A stretch of DNA of 64,000 bases from an uncultured Bryobacteraceae bacterium (GCA_937920635.1 CAKZUE010000017.1:1-64000); one strand, 5' to 3'; positions 1 to 12,405 are shown, numbered from the stretch's first letter. The notes: generated by a model not told the origin, from the sequence alone. Numbers and translations are program-made.

Positions 1-649
<649 letters not shown>

Positions 650-706
650 GAGCTGTTTCTTCTCCTGTCCGAGTCAGTCGAACGTGGGTGTGAAGCCTCC
701 TGCCTG

Positions 707-2797
<2,091 letters not shown>

Positions 2798-2838
2798 ATC
2801 AGTCGTCGCAAGAGCGGCGGCTCAGCTCGGTTTCTCCT

Positions 2839-3327
<489 letters not shown>

Positions 3328-3720
3328 CTACTTCTTCGCGGGCGCGCCGGCTTTGGGCCGCTTGGCGCCGTACTTGGAACGCCCCTGCATACGGCCGCTG
3401 ACGCCGGCGGCGTCCAGCGCTCCGCGGATGATGTGATAGCGCACGCCCGGCAGATCCTTCACACGGCCGCCGCGGATGAGCACGATCGAGTGCTCCTGAA
3501 GGTTGTGGCCGACGCCCGGGATGTAGGTGGTGACCTCGATCCCGTTGGTCAGGCGCACACGCGCAACCTTTCGCAGCGCCGAATTCGGCTTCTTGGGCGT
3601 GGTGGTGTAGACGCGGGTGCAGACGCCGCGCTTCTGCGGGCACGCCTGCAACGCCGGACTCGCCGTCTTGAACCGCGGCGGCTTCCTTCCCTTGCGAACA
3701 AGCTGATTGAATGTCGGCAC
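3328..3720 (-). CDS. rpsL: 30S ribosomal protein S12
   Basis: Decoding-centre ribosomal protein, 130 residues (E. coli 124); the extra residues are a lysine/alanine-rich C-terminal tail ending GAPAKK. The streptomycin-determining loop reads [12 protein letters not shown], the wild-type susceptible form, and the second loop GVRYHIIRG is also present. The initiation codon is GTG at 3720, supported by GAGGA six bases upstream. First gene of the str cluster, with the promoter at 4036-4065 and an untranslated leader of about 300 nt. Confidence 0.97.
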   Translation of the reverse strand: MPTFNQLVRKGRKPPRFKTASPALQACPQKRGVCTRVYTTTPKKPNSALRKVARVRLTNGIEVTTYIPGVGHNLQEHSIVLIRGGRVKDLPGVRYHIIRGALDAAGVSGRMQGRSKYGAKRPKAGAPAKK

Positions 3721-4415
3721 GTACGTTCCTCGGAAATCTGTCTCAACCCGAACCCGCCGCCATCAGCAGCCCGCAAACGGCCGTGCCCGGCCCGCCCGGG
3801 CGCGCTGCTCCGGCGGCATTCCACTCAAAACCGTGTTTCTGACTCTGTGCGCCGCGAGACAAACGCCTCGCCAGCGCTCATGCAAGAGGGCCTTCTTCGG
3901 ACACGCCCATGCTCCGGTCAGCGCAAAGTCTGACGGAACCTCGGGGCGGGCCCCCGGTCGGCTTTCCCAGATGCCGGATTTCCGGCTGCGGAAAGGGTCA
4001 CCAGGAGCGGAACAGAGCACTCCTCAAACTCTTTCAAGATACCCAAGCAGGACGGGAAATGTCAACTCGGTCCCCGCGAGCCCCAAAAGACGCCGGAAGC
4101 GGCAGCGGACCGCCGCCCCGGGAAAACGCAAGGTAGGGGCGCGGAACAAGGCTTCGGCCTGTTCAGGCGGTGTTCCATGCAGGGGCATGACAGCAGCCTG
4201 AGCCGGTCCCACAAAGGGCTGGAAGGGGGGAATTTGCGGATGCTTGCCGCGGGCGTCACAGCGTTTCGTACAAAATTGCGCAGGCGGCAAGTCGCAGTTT
4301 TGCAGCACCTTGTGGGCGCATCCCGAAAGAAAGCGCCGGGCGTGCCGGGAATTCGCGCGCTATGGTGTCGCAGGCTGGAAGTTGTCCGGCGACAACCATG
4401 GAGGTGGGCGAGCAG
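3721..4415. other. Long intergenic region with the str leader
   Basis: About 695 bp without a convincing gene. The left half (3721 to about 4028) would be the untranslated leader of the rpsL mRNA if the promoter at 4036-4065 is used. The right half (4066-4415) lies upstream of the plus-strand secreted protein and must hold its promoter, but I see no good sigma70 pair there. Open frames in this stretch are short, lack Shine-Dalgarno support and have arginine/proline-rich composition typical of antisense or non-coding GC-rich DNA. Confidence 0.7.
4036..4065 (-). promoter_or_regulatory. Sigma70-type promoter of the str cluster
   Basis: On the minus strand a perfect -35 TTGACA (4060-4065) is followed after 18 bp by the -10 element TATCTT (4036-4041). 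Transcription would start near 4028, leaving a leader of about 308 nt before the GTG of rpsL. It is the best consensus promoter in the window, as expected for a ribosomal-protein operon. Confidence 0.75.
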
Positions 4416-5243
4416 ATGGGACCGGCGCGGCGGGCAGGACGGGTGTTGGCGGCTTGGCTGTGGAGTTTGACGGCGATGGCGGCGCCGCCGCTGACGCAGA
4501 TTCATGACATGTTGTACAAGGCGGATGGGACGCCGTTTTCGGGGACGGCCACCATCAGCTGGCGGTCGTTCACGGCGTCGGACGCCTCGAACATCCCGAC
4601 CAATCAGGTGACCGTGCAAATCATGGCAGGGCTGTTGCGGGTGCGGCTGGTGCCGACGACCAACGCGCGCGAGACGGCGTATTACATCGTGAAGTTCAAC
4701 GCCGAGGGGCGGACGCAATTCACCGAGCTGTGGGCGGTGCCGCCGAGCGCCGTGCCGGTGCGGGTGGCCGACATCCGCATCGCTTCGCCGCCGGGTTCGA
4801 ACGTGACGCCTCCGCCCAGCGTCGTGCAGATCGCCGATGTGATGGGGCTGACCGAGGCGCTGGCGTCGCGCCCGGTGAAGAGCGTGGCGTACGCGCCGGG
4901 GCGCGTGGCGTTCATCGACGCGATGGGCGAGCTGGCGGCGGTGAGCGGCGGACCGGCGGATTGCGTGCGGGCCAATGGCACCGTGGGGGCGTGCGGTTCG
5001 GCGGCGTCGATCGGATTCGTCGACATGGAAGCGCCACAGGGCATGATCAACGGCGTCAACCAGGTGTTCCTGCTGAACCAGGCGCCGGCGCCGGCGTCGA
5101 GCCTGCATCTGTTCCGCAACGGCATTCTTCAGAAACCCTCGGTGGATTATGTGCTGAGCGGGAACACGATCACGTTTCTCAGCGTGGCCACGCCGCAGCC
5201 CGGCGACGAACTCACCGCGAGCTACCGCACGGGCGGGCAGTGA
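4416..5243 (+). CDS. Secreted hypothetical protein
   Basis: Function not recognised. From the ATG at 4416 the product is 275 residues and begins with a plausible Sec leader: MGPARRAGR, a hydrophobic stretch VLAAWLWSLTAMA, then a probable cleavage site before APPLTQ. The start was chosen because GGAGG at 4400-4404 lies 11 bases upstream; in-frame starts at 4362 and 4398 would place extra residues before the leader. The mature part opens with a segment resembling a carboxypeptidase-regulatory or surface repeat (YKADGTPFSGTATISW). The C-terminus (FRNGILQKPSVDYVLSG, then PQPGDELTASY) resembles phage tail-fibre and surface proteins that describe a ligand-binding beta domain. It could be an extracellular adhesin-like protein. 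Convergent with the TetR gene, 9 bp apart. Confidence 0.75.
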   Translation: MGPARRAGRVLAAWLWSLTAMAAPPLTQIHDMLYKADGTPFSGTATISWRSFTASDASNIPTNQVTVQIMAGLLRVRLVPTTNARETAYYIVKFNAEGRTQFTELWAVPPSAVPVRVADIRIASPPGSNVTPPPSVVQIADVMGLTEALASRPVKSVAYAPGRVAFIDAMGELAAVSGGPADCVRANGTVGACGSAASIGFVDMEAPQGMINGVNQVFLLNQAPAPASSLHLFRNGILQKPSVDYVLSGNTITFLSVATPQPGDELTASYRTGGQ

Positions 5244-5252
5244 TGCTTTGCG

Positions 5253-5855
5253 TCAGCGCTCCGGGATCACGGAATCCACAAAAAGCGCAAGGGCGTCTTC
5301 AATGCGGCGCCAGTCGGATTCGTTTCCGATGGGCACATCGCAGAACGTGCTGTCGGCGCCGGTGCGCAGGGCGAGCAGGGTGACACCGGCGGCGAGAATG
5401 GCGGCAAGGGCGGGCAGGTCGAGGGAGGGATCGACGGGGAGACGCGCCAGCAGGGAGCGGGCGAAGTCCTCGCGGCAGGCGGCGAGGGCGGCGGTGAGGT
5501 GGTTGGATTCGAGCAGCTCCCAGCGGAACAGCGCCAGCGCGTACGGATGGCGGCGCAGCCAGCGGGCGTATTCGATCAGCGCATGGCGGGCGAGCGCGCG
5601 GGGCGAGGCGGAGAGCTCGGCGGGCAGGAGCTGATCGAGTGCGGGGAAAAGGCCGCCTTCGCTGGCCAGAGCGCGGAGCAGGTCTTCCGCGCCGCCGAAG
5701 TAGCGGTAGATGAGGACCTTGTCCACCTGCGCTTCGCGGGCCACGGCGGAGATGCCGAAGCGCCGGAATCCGTCGCGGGCCAGCAGCCGGGCCGCGGCGT
5801 CGAGAATGGCGCGGCGCGTTCTCTGACTGTCGCGTGGGCGTGGCGGATCGGGCAC
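5253..5855 (-). CDS. TetR-family transcriptional regulator
   Basis: One-component regulator of 200 residues. The N-terminal helix-turn-helix is clear: TRRAILDAAARLLARDGF, then ISAVAREAQVDKVLIYRYFGGAEDLL, the signature order of TetR DNA-binding domains (residues 12-60). The C-terminal ligand domain is divergent, so the inducer and targets cannot be named. The start is a GTG at 5855 without an obvious Shine-Dalgarno sequence. It follows the DUF1080 gene on the same strand after 25 bp and may be co-transcribed with it. Confidence 0.9.
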   Translation of the reverse strand: MPDPPRPRDSQRTRRAILDAAARLLARDGFRRFGISAVAREAQVDKVLIYRYFGGAEDLLRALASEGGLFPALDQLLPAELSASPRALARHALIEYARWLRRHPYALALFRWELLESNHLTAALAACREDFARSLLARLPVDPSLDLPALAAILAAGVTLLALRTGADSTFCDVPIGNESDWRRIEDALALFVDSVIPER

Positions 5856-5880
5856 TGCTTTCGGCGCGGGCGCGGCGGCT

Positions 5881-6510
5881 TCAGGAAAGCGGCTTTACCG
5901 AGACTTCGCGGAAGTACACGGTGGAGTTCGGATCGTGATTTTGCAGGCCGATGTAGCCAGAGTCGGCGCGGGGTCCGCGCACGGGCTCGTACCACATTTT
6001 GCGCGGCGGCACGGGCGAGCCCTCGCGGTATTCATTGACCAGAACTCCGTTCAGGGTGATGCGGGTGACGGGGCCGCGGAGTTCGATCTCCATCACGTTC
6101 CACTCGCCTTTGGGCTTCTGCTGGCGTGAAGTCACCTTCGAGATCGAATAGATGGCGCCGGTGGAGTGCCAGTCGTCGCCGCCGGCGTCGATCTGCACCT
6201 CGTAGCCGTTGTGGACGCCGAACCACGGATCGGGAGGCGGCTCGGGCAGGCGGATGACGACGCCGGAGTTGGCGTGGTCGGAGGCGGTCTTGTAGACGAC
6301 GCGCACGGTGCAGTTGCCGAACTTCTCCTTCTCGTAATAGAGAAGCCCCATGCCGCCCACGGTCTTCAGCATGCCGTCTTCGACGACGAAGCTGCCCGGA
6401 CCGACGTGCTTCCAGCCGGAGAGATCCTTTCCGTTGAACAGCGGGCGGAAGCCCTGCTGCGCCGGAGCGGGCGCGCAAGCCAGCAGAACGATGAGAGCCG
6501 TGCGGATCAT
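5881..6510 (-). CDS. Secreted DUF1080 protein (3-keto-disaccharide hydrolase-like)
   Basis: 209 residues with a cleavable Sec signal (MIRTALIVLLACAPAPAQQ). The mature sequence is a single DUF1080 domain: FRPLFNGKDLSGW, later GVHNGYEVQI, and a final SGYIGLQNH strand, all family hallmarks. DUF1080 proteins adopt a concanavalin/laminin-G-like fold, and members act on 3-keto-glycosides or bind sugars; the substrate here is unknown. Its ATG overlaps the TGA of the upstream protease gene by 4 bp (6507-6510), so translation is probably coupled. It probably belongs to the sugar-related functions seen further right. Confidence 0.88.
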   Translation of the reverse strand: MIRTALIVLLACAPAPAQQGFRPLFNGKDLSGWKHVGPGSFVVEDGMLKTVGGMGLLYYEKEKFGNCTVRVVYKTASDHANSGVVIRLPEPPPDPWFGVHNGYEVQIDAGGDDWHSTGAIYSISKVTSRQQKPKGEWNVMEIELRGPVTRITLNGVLVNEYREGSPVPPRKMWYEPVRGPRADSGYIGLQNHDPNSTVYFREVSVKPLS

Positions 6511-7652
6511 AACGTGGGCGCCTCCCCGAGGGTCACGGTGACGTTGACGCGCTTGCCATTGCGGAAGAGCGTGAGTTCCACTTTATCACCCGGCCGCTTG
6601 CGCGCGAGGGCGCGGGGCAGGGCGTCGAGGCGCTCCACCGGCTTGCCGTCGATGGCCATGATGAGATCGCCGCCGACGCCGATCTGGTAGTTGGCAATGA
6701 CGACGGCGCGGCGCGCGCCGCGCAGACCGGCGGCTTCCGCGGCCGAGCCAGGGGCGACATTCTGAATCAGCAGGCCGCCTTCGGCTGGCAGGCCGAGTTC
6801 TTCCGCCAGGTCGCCGCGCACATAGATGACATCCACGCCCAGCCGCGGCCGGCCGTAACGGCGGTTGGACTGGTAGTCCTCGATCATCGTCTTGGCGCGG
6901 TTGATGGGCATGGCGAAGCCGATGCCGATGTTGGCGCCGGGCCCGTAAATGGCGGTGTTGATGCCGATGACGTTGCCGCTGGAGTCCAGCAGCGGGCCGC
7001 CGGAATTGCCGGGATTGATCGCTGCGTCGGTCTGGATCATGCCCTGGAGTTCGCGTCCGGATTCGTCAGCAATGTCGCGGCCGAGAGAGGAGACGATGCC
7101 GGTGGTCAACGTGCCCTGGAGGCCGAACGGGTTGCCGATGGCCAGAACCTTCTGCCCCACCTGGAGCGTGTCGCTGTCGCCGAGAGGAAGGAACTTGAGC
7201 GGGCCGCGGGGTGCGATTTTCAGCAGGGCGAGGTCGTTCGCCGGATCGCGGTAGAGCACCTCGGCGCGGTACTTGCGGCCGTCGAACAGCGTGACCATGA
7301 CCTCGGGGGCGCGCCCGCTCACCACATGGTTGTTGGTGAGGATGCGGCCCTGGTTGTCGATGAAAAAGCCGGAGCCAGACTCGCGCGAAGGGTAGATTTC
7401 AAGGAACCAGTTCTGGCGGTAAACGGTGGAAGTGATGTTCACCGTGGCCTCATGGGCCCGTTTGTAAATATCGATATTGTTGAGCTCGTCCTGGCCCAGA
7501 CCGGCGCCCTGCGCCGTTGTGGGGCCTGACCACAAGGGAGACGAGACGTTGCTGATGAGCCGCGCCGGCGCGCCGCCGCGTTTCAGCACCGCCATGCCAA
7601 GGAAGACGCCGCCCAGAACGAGGGCGGCCAACAGGAAAATTCGTGGTTTCAT
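6507..7652 (-). CDS. HtrA/DegP-type trypsin-like serine protease with PDZ domain
   Basis: Periplasmic or membrane-anchored quality-control protease, 381 residues. An N-terminal hydrophobic segment (residues 5-22, LLAALVLGGVFLGMAVL) acts as anchor or signal. The catalytic triad is visible as H109 in NNHVVS, D140 in NDLALLK and S217 in GNSGGP. One PDZ domain follows (about 275-375, with GGLLIQNVAPGSAAEAAG). A single PDZ and N-terminal anchor make it closer to DegS than to DegP. It overlaps coaE upstream by 4 bp and the DUF1080 gene downstream by 4 bp. DegS-like signalling is possible but unproven. Confidence 0.93.
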   Translation of the reverse strand: MKPRIFLLAALVLGGVFLGMAVLKRGGAPARLISNVSSPLWSGPTTAQGAGLGQDELNNIDIYKRAHEATVNITSTVYRQNWFLEIYPSRESGSGFFIDNQGRILTNNHVVSGRAPEVMVTLFDGRKYRAEVLYRDPANDLALLKIAPRGPLKFLPLGDSDTLQVGQKVLAIGNPFGLQGTLTTGIVSSLGRDIADESGRELQGMIQTDAAINPGNSGGPLLDSSGNVIGINTAIYGPGANIGIGFAMPINRAKTMIEDYQSNRRYGRPRLGVDVIYVRGDLAEELGLPAEGGLLIQNVAPGSAAEAAGLRGARRAVVIANYQIGVGGDLIMAIDGKPVERLDALPRALARKRPGDKVELTLFRNGKRVNVTVTLGEAPTL

Positions 7653-8254
7653 GAAGCCAGTCTCCGCAGCTCCTCGTGCAGGCGTCTGACCTGCTCCAGC
7701 GTCTGCTCTTTTTCGCCCGACGTGTCGATGACAAAGTCGGCGAATTTCCGCTTCTGCGCAAGGGGCATCTGGCGGCTGAGGCGCGCCTGCGCTTCTTCTC
7801 GCGTGAGCCCGTCGCGTTTCATCGCCCGCGCGATCTGCTGCTCGTCGGAACAGACGGCGAGCACGATCCGGTCAAACCTTCGATAGCTTCCGGTCTCTAT
7901 CAATATAGCGGCCTCGACGATGGCGATGCCATGCGGATCGGAGGCCTGGATCTGCCGCATCCAGCGCTCCTCTTCTTCAATGACGGCGGGGTGGACGATG
8001 GAGTTCAGCAGGGAGAGCTTGTCGGGCTCGTCGAAAACGATGGATGCCAGCACGCGCCGCGCGATGCGGCCTTCGGCGTCGAGGATCGAGGGGCCGAAGG
8101 CTTCCACAACCCGGTCAAAGACGGCCGTGCCGGGCAGCAGAAGCCGGTGGCCGAGATCGTCGGCTTTCAGCAGGTGGCAACCCAGCGAGGCGAGGGCTTC
8201 GCCAACGAAGCTCTTGCCAGACGCCAGACCGCCCGTGAGGCCAACGCGGAGCAT
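7649..8254 (-). CDS. coaE: Dephospho-CoA kinase
   Basis: Last step of coenzyme A biosynthesis: ATP-dependent phosphorylation of the 3'-hydroxyl of dephospho-CoA. The protein begins at the ATG at 8254 with MLRVGLTGGLASGKS, which puts the P-loop (residues 8-15) where the family has it; a GTG 30 bp upstream (8284) would add ten unconserved residues and overlap folD. The CoaE segment KADDLGH follows (about residues 30-36). 201 residues, the usual size. It starts 5 bp after the folD stop and its end overlaps the protease gene, so folD-coaE-protease-DUF1080 looks like one transcription unit. Confidence 0.93.
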   Translation of the reverse strand: MLRVGLTGGLASGKSFVGEALASLGCHLLKADDLGHRLLLPGTAVFDRVVEAFGPSILDAEGRIARRVLASIVFDEPDKLSLLNSIVHPAVIEEEERWMRQIQASDPHGIAIVEAAILIETGSYRRFDRIVLAVCSDEQQIARAMKRDGLTREEAQARLSRQMPLAQKRKFADFVIDTSGEKEQTLEQVRRLHEELRRLAS

Positions 8255-8259
8255 GGGAT

Positions 8260-9174
8260 TCAGGCGAGGCGGCGCTCGGCGCACTCCACCGTGTTCGCCA
8301 TCAGCATGGCGATGGTGAGCGGACCGACGCCGCCGGGCACGGGCGTGTAAGCTCCGGCGAGCTCCGCCATATCGCCCGGATGAACATCGCCGACGAGGAC
8401 GCTGCCGTTCTTCTCGAACGCGGCGAGCTTGGCCGGCGCGCCGCGCGAGATGCGCTCGGCCTCGGCGCGGTCCGTGATGCGGTTGATGCCGACGTCGACT
8501 ACGACCGCGCCGGGGCGGATGAAATCAGCGGTGACGAATGCGGGCCTGCCCATGGCGGCGACCAGAATGTCGGCGCGGCGGCAGACGGCGGCGAGATCGC
8601 GCGTCTTCGAGTGGCAGATGGTGACCGTGGCGTGGGCGTGCAGCAGCATCAGAGCCATCGGCTTGCCCACAATGTCGGAGCGGCCGACAATCACCGCTTC
8701 CGCTCCCGCGATGGGGATTTCGTAGCGCTTCAGCAGCTCCATCACGCCGGCGGGCGTGCAGGCGCGGGGCGCGGGGGCGTTGGCTACCAGTTGGCCGACA
8801 TTGAACGGATGGAAGCCGTCGACGTCTTTCTCGGGGCGGATGGCCAGCAGCACGGCGCGCGAGTCCACCTGTTTCGGAAGAGGCATCTGCACGAGGATTC
8901 CGTCGATCTCTTCGCGCTGGTTGAAGCGCTCGATGTGGCTGAGCAGTTCTTCGGTGGTGATCGAGTCCGGCAGGCGCAGCTCCTCGCTGTGCATGCCCAG
9001 CTCGCGGCAGGTCTTCACCTTGCTCGAAACATACAACTGGCTGGCGGGGTTTTCTCCCACGAGCACGGCGGCGAGCCCCGGCGGCCTGCGGGCGGCGGCA
9101 AGACGCTCAATGCGCGGCTTGAGCTCGGCCAGAATCTGCTGCTGGACGGCTTTCCCGTCGAGGACGCGGGCCAT
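8260..9174 (-). CDS. folD: Bifunctional methylenetetrahydrofolate dehydrogenase/cyclohydrolase
   Basis: Interconverts methylene-, methenyl- and 10-formyl-tetrahydrofolate using NADP. 304 residues from the ATG at 9174 (MARVLDGKAVQQQIL). Typical features are YVSSKVKTCRELGM with the catalytic lysine, GILVQMPLPKQ, the Rossmann motif VGRSDIVGKPMA, and the closing PGGVGPLTIAMLM. A much longer open frame continues upstream into the divergent GH3 gene, but only this start matches the family. Head of the minus-strand run with coaE; the gap to the divergent GH3 gene is only 48 bp. Confidence 0.95.
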   Translation of the reverse strand: MARVLDGKAVQQQILAELKPRIERLAAARRPPGLAAVLVGENPASQLYVSSKVKTCRELGMHSEELRLPDSITTEELLSHIERFNQREEIDGILVQMPLPKQVDSRAVLLAIRPEKDVDGFHPFNVGQLVANAPAPRACTPAGVMELLKRYEIPIAGAEAVIVGRSDIVGKPMALMLLHAHATVTICHSKTRDLAAVCRRADILVAAMGRPAFVTADFIRPGAVVVDVGINRITDRAEAERISRGAPAKLAAFEKNGSVLVGDVHPGDMAELAGAYTPVPGGVGPLTIAMLMANTVECAERRLA

Positions 9175-9210
9175 GACGTATTCACGATAGCAAAGCTGGC
9201 GCTGGAGCCA

Positions 9211-9216
9211 TAAGAT
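9211..9216 (+). promoter_or_regulatory. Candidate -10 box, leaderless GH3 gene
   Basis: TAAGAT ends 6 bp before the ATG at 9223 and no Shine-Dalgarno sequence is present, so transcription would begin at or next to the start codon. No convincing -35 element is seen. Confidence 0.4.
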
Positions 9217-9222
9217 ATTTGC

Positions 9223-11523
9223 ATGCGGTTTCATTGGATCATGGTTGCCTTGATTCCGGTATGCGCCCAGGAGACGGCTCCGGCTTACAAGAATCCACGG
9301 CTGAGCGTCGACGAGCGCGTGGCGGACCTGCTGAGCCGCATGACGCTGGAAGAAAAGGCCGCGCAGACGCAGGCGCTGTGGCAGAAGAAGGCGTTGATCA
9401 CGGACGCCAATGGCGACTTCGCGCCGGAGAAGGCTGCCGCGGTGCTGCGTCACGGCATGGGGCAGATCACGCGGCCCAGCGAAAAGAAGGGGCCGCGCGA
9501 GATGGCCGAGTTCACCAACGCCATCCAGCGCTGGGTGCTGACCCACACGCGCCTGGGCATCCCGGTGATGTTTCACGAAGAGTGCCTGCACGGCCACGCC
9601 GCGCCCAAGGGCACGCACTTCCCGCAGGCGGTGGCGCTGGCCAGCACCTGGAATCCGGCGCTGGTGGAGGAGGTGTTCACGGCTGTGGCGCGCGAGGTGC
9701 GGGCGCGCGGGGCGCGGCAGGCGCTGACGCCGGTGCTGGATCTGGCGCGCGATCCGCGCTGGGGGCGCGTCGAAGAGACCTACGGTGAAGATCCGTATCT
9801 GACCGCCCAAATCGGGCTGGCCTGCATCCGCGGCTTCCAGGGACAAGGCCCCGCGCTGGCCAGGGACCGCATTTTCGCCACGCTGAAACATTTCGCCGCG
9901 CACGGGCAGCCCGAGGCGGGCACCAATGCCGGTCCGGCGAGCTTCAGCGAACGCGTGCTGCGGTCGGAGTTCCTGTATCCGTTCGAGATGGGCATCCGGG
10001 TGGGCAAGGCGATGAGCGTGATGCCGTCTTACAACGAGATCGACGGGCTGCCCTCGCACGCCAACCAGTGGCTGCTCGAACGGGTGCTGCGGCAGGAGTG
10101 GGGCTTCCAGGGCTTCACCGTGAGCGATTACGAGGCCATCGCGCAACTGGCGACGCTTCACAAAGTGGCTGCTGACAAAGATGAAGCCGCGGTGAAGGCG
10201 CTGGAGACCGGCGTGGACACGGAGCTGCCCGACATCGACGCATACGGCCGCCTGGCCGATCTGGTGCGCGCCGGGCGGATCAGCATGGAGACGCTGGACC
10301 GCGCCGTGGCGCGCATTCTGCGCGCCAAGTTTTTGGCCGGACTGTTCGACGATCCATACACGGACCCCGCGCTGGCCGAGAAGGTCACCAACAGCCCCGA
10401 GCACCGCGCGCTGGCGCTGCGGGCGGCGCGCGAGGCGATCATCCTGCTGAAAAACGAGCGCGGCACGCTGCCGCTGGATGCCGCGAAGCTGAAGACGCTG
10501 GCGGTGATCGGGCCGAACGCCGACAAAGTGCTGCTGGGCGGCTACAGCGACGATCCGGGATACTTCATCACCATGCTCGACGGCATCCGCGAAAAGGTTG
10601 GGACGCGCGTGAAGGTGGTTCACGCGGAAGGCTGCCGCATCACCGAGCCGGGAGGGAGCTGGTACAAGGACGAGGTGAAGCTGCCAGACCCGGCCGAGGA
10701 TGCCAAGCGCGTGGCGCAGGCGGTGGAGACGGCGCGGGGCGCGGACGCGGTGGTGCTGGTGCTCGGCGGCAATGAAGAGGTTTCCCGGGAAGCGTGGTCG
10801 GCCACGCATCTGGGGGACATGGACACGCTGGAGCTGGTGGGGCGGCAGAACGAACTGGCGCAGAAGATCGTGGCGCTGGGCAAGCCGGTGGTGGTGGTGC
10901 TACTCGGCGGGCGTCCCTATTCGATCGAGTGGATCGCACGGAACGTGCCGGCGATTCTGAACGGCTGGTATCTCGGACAGGAGACGGGCCGCGCCGTGGC
11001 CGACGTGCTCTTCGGCGACTATAATCCGGCCGCGAGGCTGCCTGTCACGGTGGCGCGCAACGTGGGGCAATTGCCCGTCTATTACTATCAGCGGCCGAGC
11101 GGAAGGCGAGGGTATTTGTTCTCTTCCAAAGAACCTTTATTCCCGTTTGGCTGGGGATTGAGTTATACACAATTCGAGTATTCCACGCCGAAATTGAGCC
11201 GGAATGCCATTGCGCCCGCCGGTGAAACCGAGGTGGAGGTGGAAGTGCGCAACACCGGGGCGCGCGACGGCGACGAGGTGGTGCAGCTTTACATCCGCGA
11301 CGACGTCAGCAGCGTGACGCGGCCGGTGAAGGAGCTGAAGGGCTTCCAGCGCATCCATCTCAGGGCGGGGGAGGCCAGGACGGTGCGCTTCCGGATCACT
11401 CCCGCCGAGCTTTCCATGCTTGACATTCACATGAAGCGCGTCGTCGAGCCGGGTACGTTCACCATCATGGTGGGGCCGAATTCACGGGATCTGAAAAGCC
11501 TGCAATTGACCGTTACACCTTGA
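9223..11523 (+). CDS. Glycoside hydrolase family 3, secreted beta-glucosidase/xylosidase-like
   Basis: 766 residues in the standard GH3 order: signal peptide (MRFHWIMVALIPVCAQ), (beta/alpha)8 N-terminal domain (about 25-370), alpha/beta sandwich (about 400-630), and a fibronectin-III-like C-terminal domain (about 665-755). The nucleophile is D302 in GFTVSDYEAI, the expected GH3 position. The substrate-binding stretch KHFAAHGQPEAGTNAG resembles the beta-glucosidase/beta-xylosidase branch that removes non-reducing-end sugars; substrate cannot be fixed from sequence. The start has no Shine-Dalgarno but a TAAGAT box 6 bp upstream. It is convergent with the amidohydrolase (8 bp gap) and near a LacI regulator, which suggests sugar-responsive control. 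Confidence 0.93.
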   Translation: MRFHWIMVALIPVCAQETAPAYKNPRLSVDERVADLLSRMTLEEKAAQTQALWQKKALITDANGDFAPEKAAAVLRHGMGQITRPSEKKGPREMAEFTNAIQRWVLTHTRLGIPVMFHEECLHGHAAPKGTHFPQAVALASTWNPALVEEVFTAVAREVRARGARQALTPVLDLARDPRWGRVEETYGEDPYLTAQIGLACIRGFQGQGPALARDRIFATLKHFAAHGQPEAGTNAGPASFSERVLRSEFLYPFEMGIRVGKAMSVMPSYNEIDGLPSHANQWLLERVLRQEWGFQGFTVSDYEAIAQLATLHKVAADKDEAAVKALETGVDTELPDIDAYGRLADLVRAGRISMETLDRAVARILRAKFLAGLFDDPYTDPALAEKVTNSPEHRALALRAAREAIILLKNERGTLPLDAAKLKTLAVIGPNADKVLLGGYSDDPGYFITMLDGIREKVGTRVKVVHAEGCRITEPGGSWYKDEVKLPDPAEDAKRVAQAVETARGADAVVLVLGGNEEVSREAWSATHLGDMDTLELVGRQNELAQKIVALGKPVVVVLLGGRPYSIEWIARNVPAILNGWYLGQETGRAVADVLFGDYNPAARLPVTVARNVGQLPVYYYQRPSGRRGYLFSSKEPLFPFGWGLSYTQFEYSTPKLSRNAIAPAGETEVEVEVRNTGARDGDEVVQLYIRDDVSSVTRPVKELKGFQRIHLRAGEARTVRFRITPAELSMLDIHMKRVVEPGTFTIMVGPNSRDLKSLQLTVTP

Positions 11524-11531
11524 CGCGCGGT

Positions 11532-12398
11532 TTACGCTGCGAGCCGCGGCGGCCGGTAAAAGCGCACGGCATTATCGTGAAAAAAGCTCTTGAAAGCAGC
11601 GCCGCCAACGCCGCGGAAGTACGGCACGAGAATCTCGAAGGCCGCGGCGTACGGAGCCGCGCGGTCCGACACGGGCCAGTTGCTGCCGTACACGACGCGC
11701 GTTTCGCCGAAGGTGTCGATCAACGGGTCAAGGAGCGGCCGGTAGAAGGCGGGGTCGAGGATGATGTCCGCGTCCCGCCGCCGGGGCAGGTGGGAGATCT
11801 TCGAGTAGAGGTTGGGCCGCGCGCGGATGCGGCGCCGCAGCTCCGGCGGCATCGGTTCATCGAAGGGCATGTGGTCGACGATGACGGAGAGTTGCGGAAA
11901 GTCGCACGCGATGCGCTCGGCATCGGGCAGCATGGAAGCGCCGCCGAGCAGGTCGAGAGAGAGCCCCATAGAGGCAAGCTGCCGCAACGCGGCGGGCGTG
12001 TGCGGCGAAGACAACGCGGCATGGCCCAGGCGGATGCCGCGGAAGAGAGGGTTGGCGGCGAAGCGGCGGAGATGGGACGCGAAGTCCGGCGCAGCCGGGT
12101 TTAGGTGTCCGACGATGGCGAGGATAATGGGCTCGGCGGAGGCTAGATCGAGCAACCACTGGTTGTCTTCGATCCAGGGGCTGGCTTCGATCACGATGAC
12201 TCCCGACACTCCGCACGGGCGCGCCAGTGATTTCATCTCGGGGGGCAGGACCGGGCGGTAAAGCAGAGAGTCCTCGCGCGGGGGCCAGGGCACGCCTTCG
12301 GGACGGCGGGGATCATAGAAATGGACGTGAGAGTCGATGGCGAAGGCAGCCGGCGGCGGTAGGACCGCCCAGCCGGCCAGAAACTCGCGCCTTCTCAC
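11532..12398 (-). CDS. Amidohydrolase-2 family metal-dependent hydrolase
   Basis: 288 residues. It begins with an RRREFLAG motif and a short hydrophobic stretch, suggesting Tat-like export. The metal-binding signature DSHVHFYDP follows immediately; later elements are GIRLGHA, a VDHMP strand and YGSNWPVSD near the end, the pattern of the L-fuconolactonase/2-pyrone-4,6-dicarboxylate lactonase branch. It probably opens a sugar lactone or a related ring. The start is GTG at 12398 with no Shine-Dalgarno sequence but a TACCAT box 7 bp before it. Divergent from the LacI gene, with a 66-bp shared gap. Confidence 0.88.
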   Translation of the reverse strand: MRRREFLAGWAVLPPPAAFAIDSHVHFYDPRRPEGVPWPPREDSLLYRPVLPPEMKSLARPCGVSGVIVIEASPWIEDNQWLLDLASAEPIILAIVGHLNPAAPDFASHLRRFAANPLFRGIRLGHAALSSPHTPAALRQLASMGLSLDLLGGASMLPDAERIACDFPQLSVIVDHMPFDEPMPPELRRRIRARPNLYSKISHLPRRRDADIILDPAFYRPLLDPLIDTFGETRVVYGSNWPVSDRAAPYAAAFEILVPYFRGVGGAAFKSFFHDNAVRFYRPPRLAA

Positions 12399-12405
12399 GC
12401 CGTCA

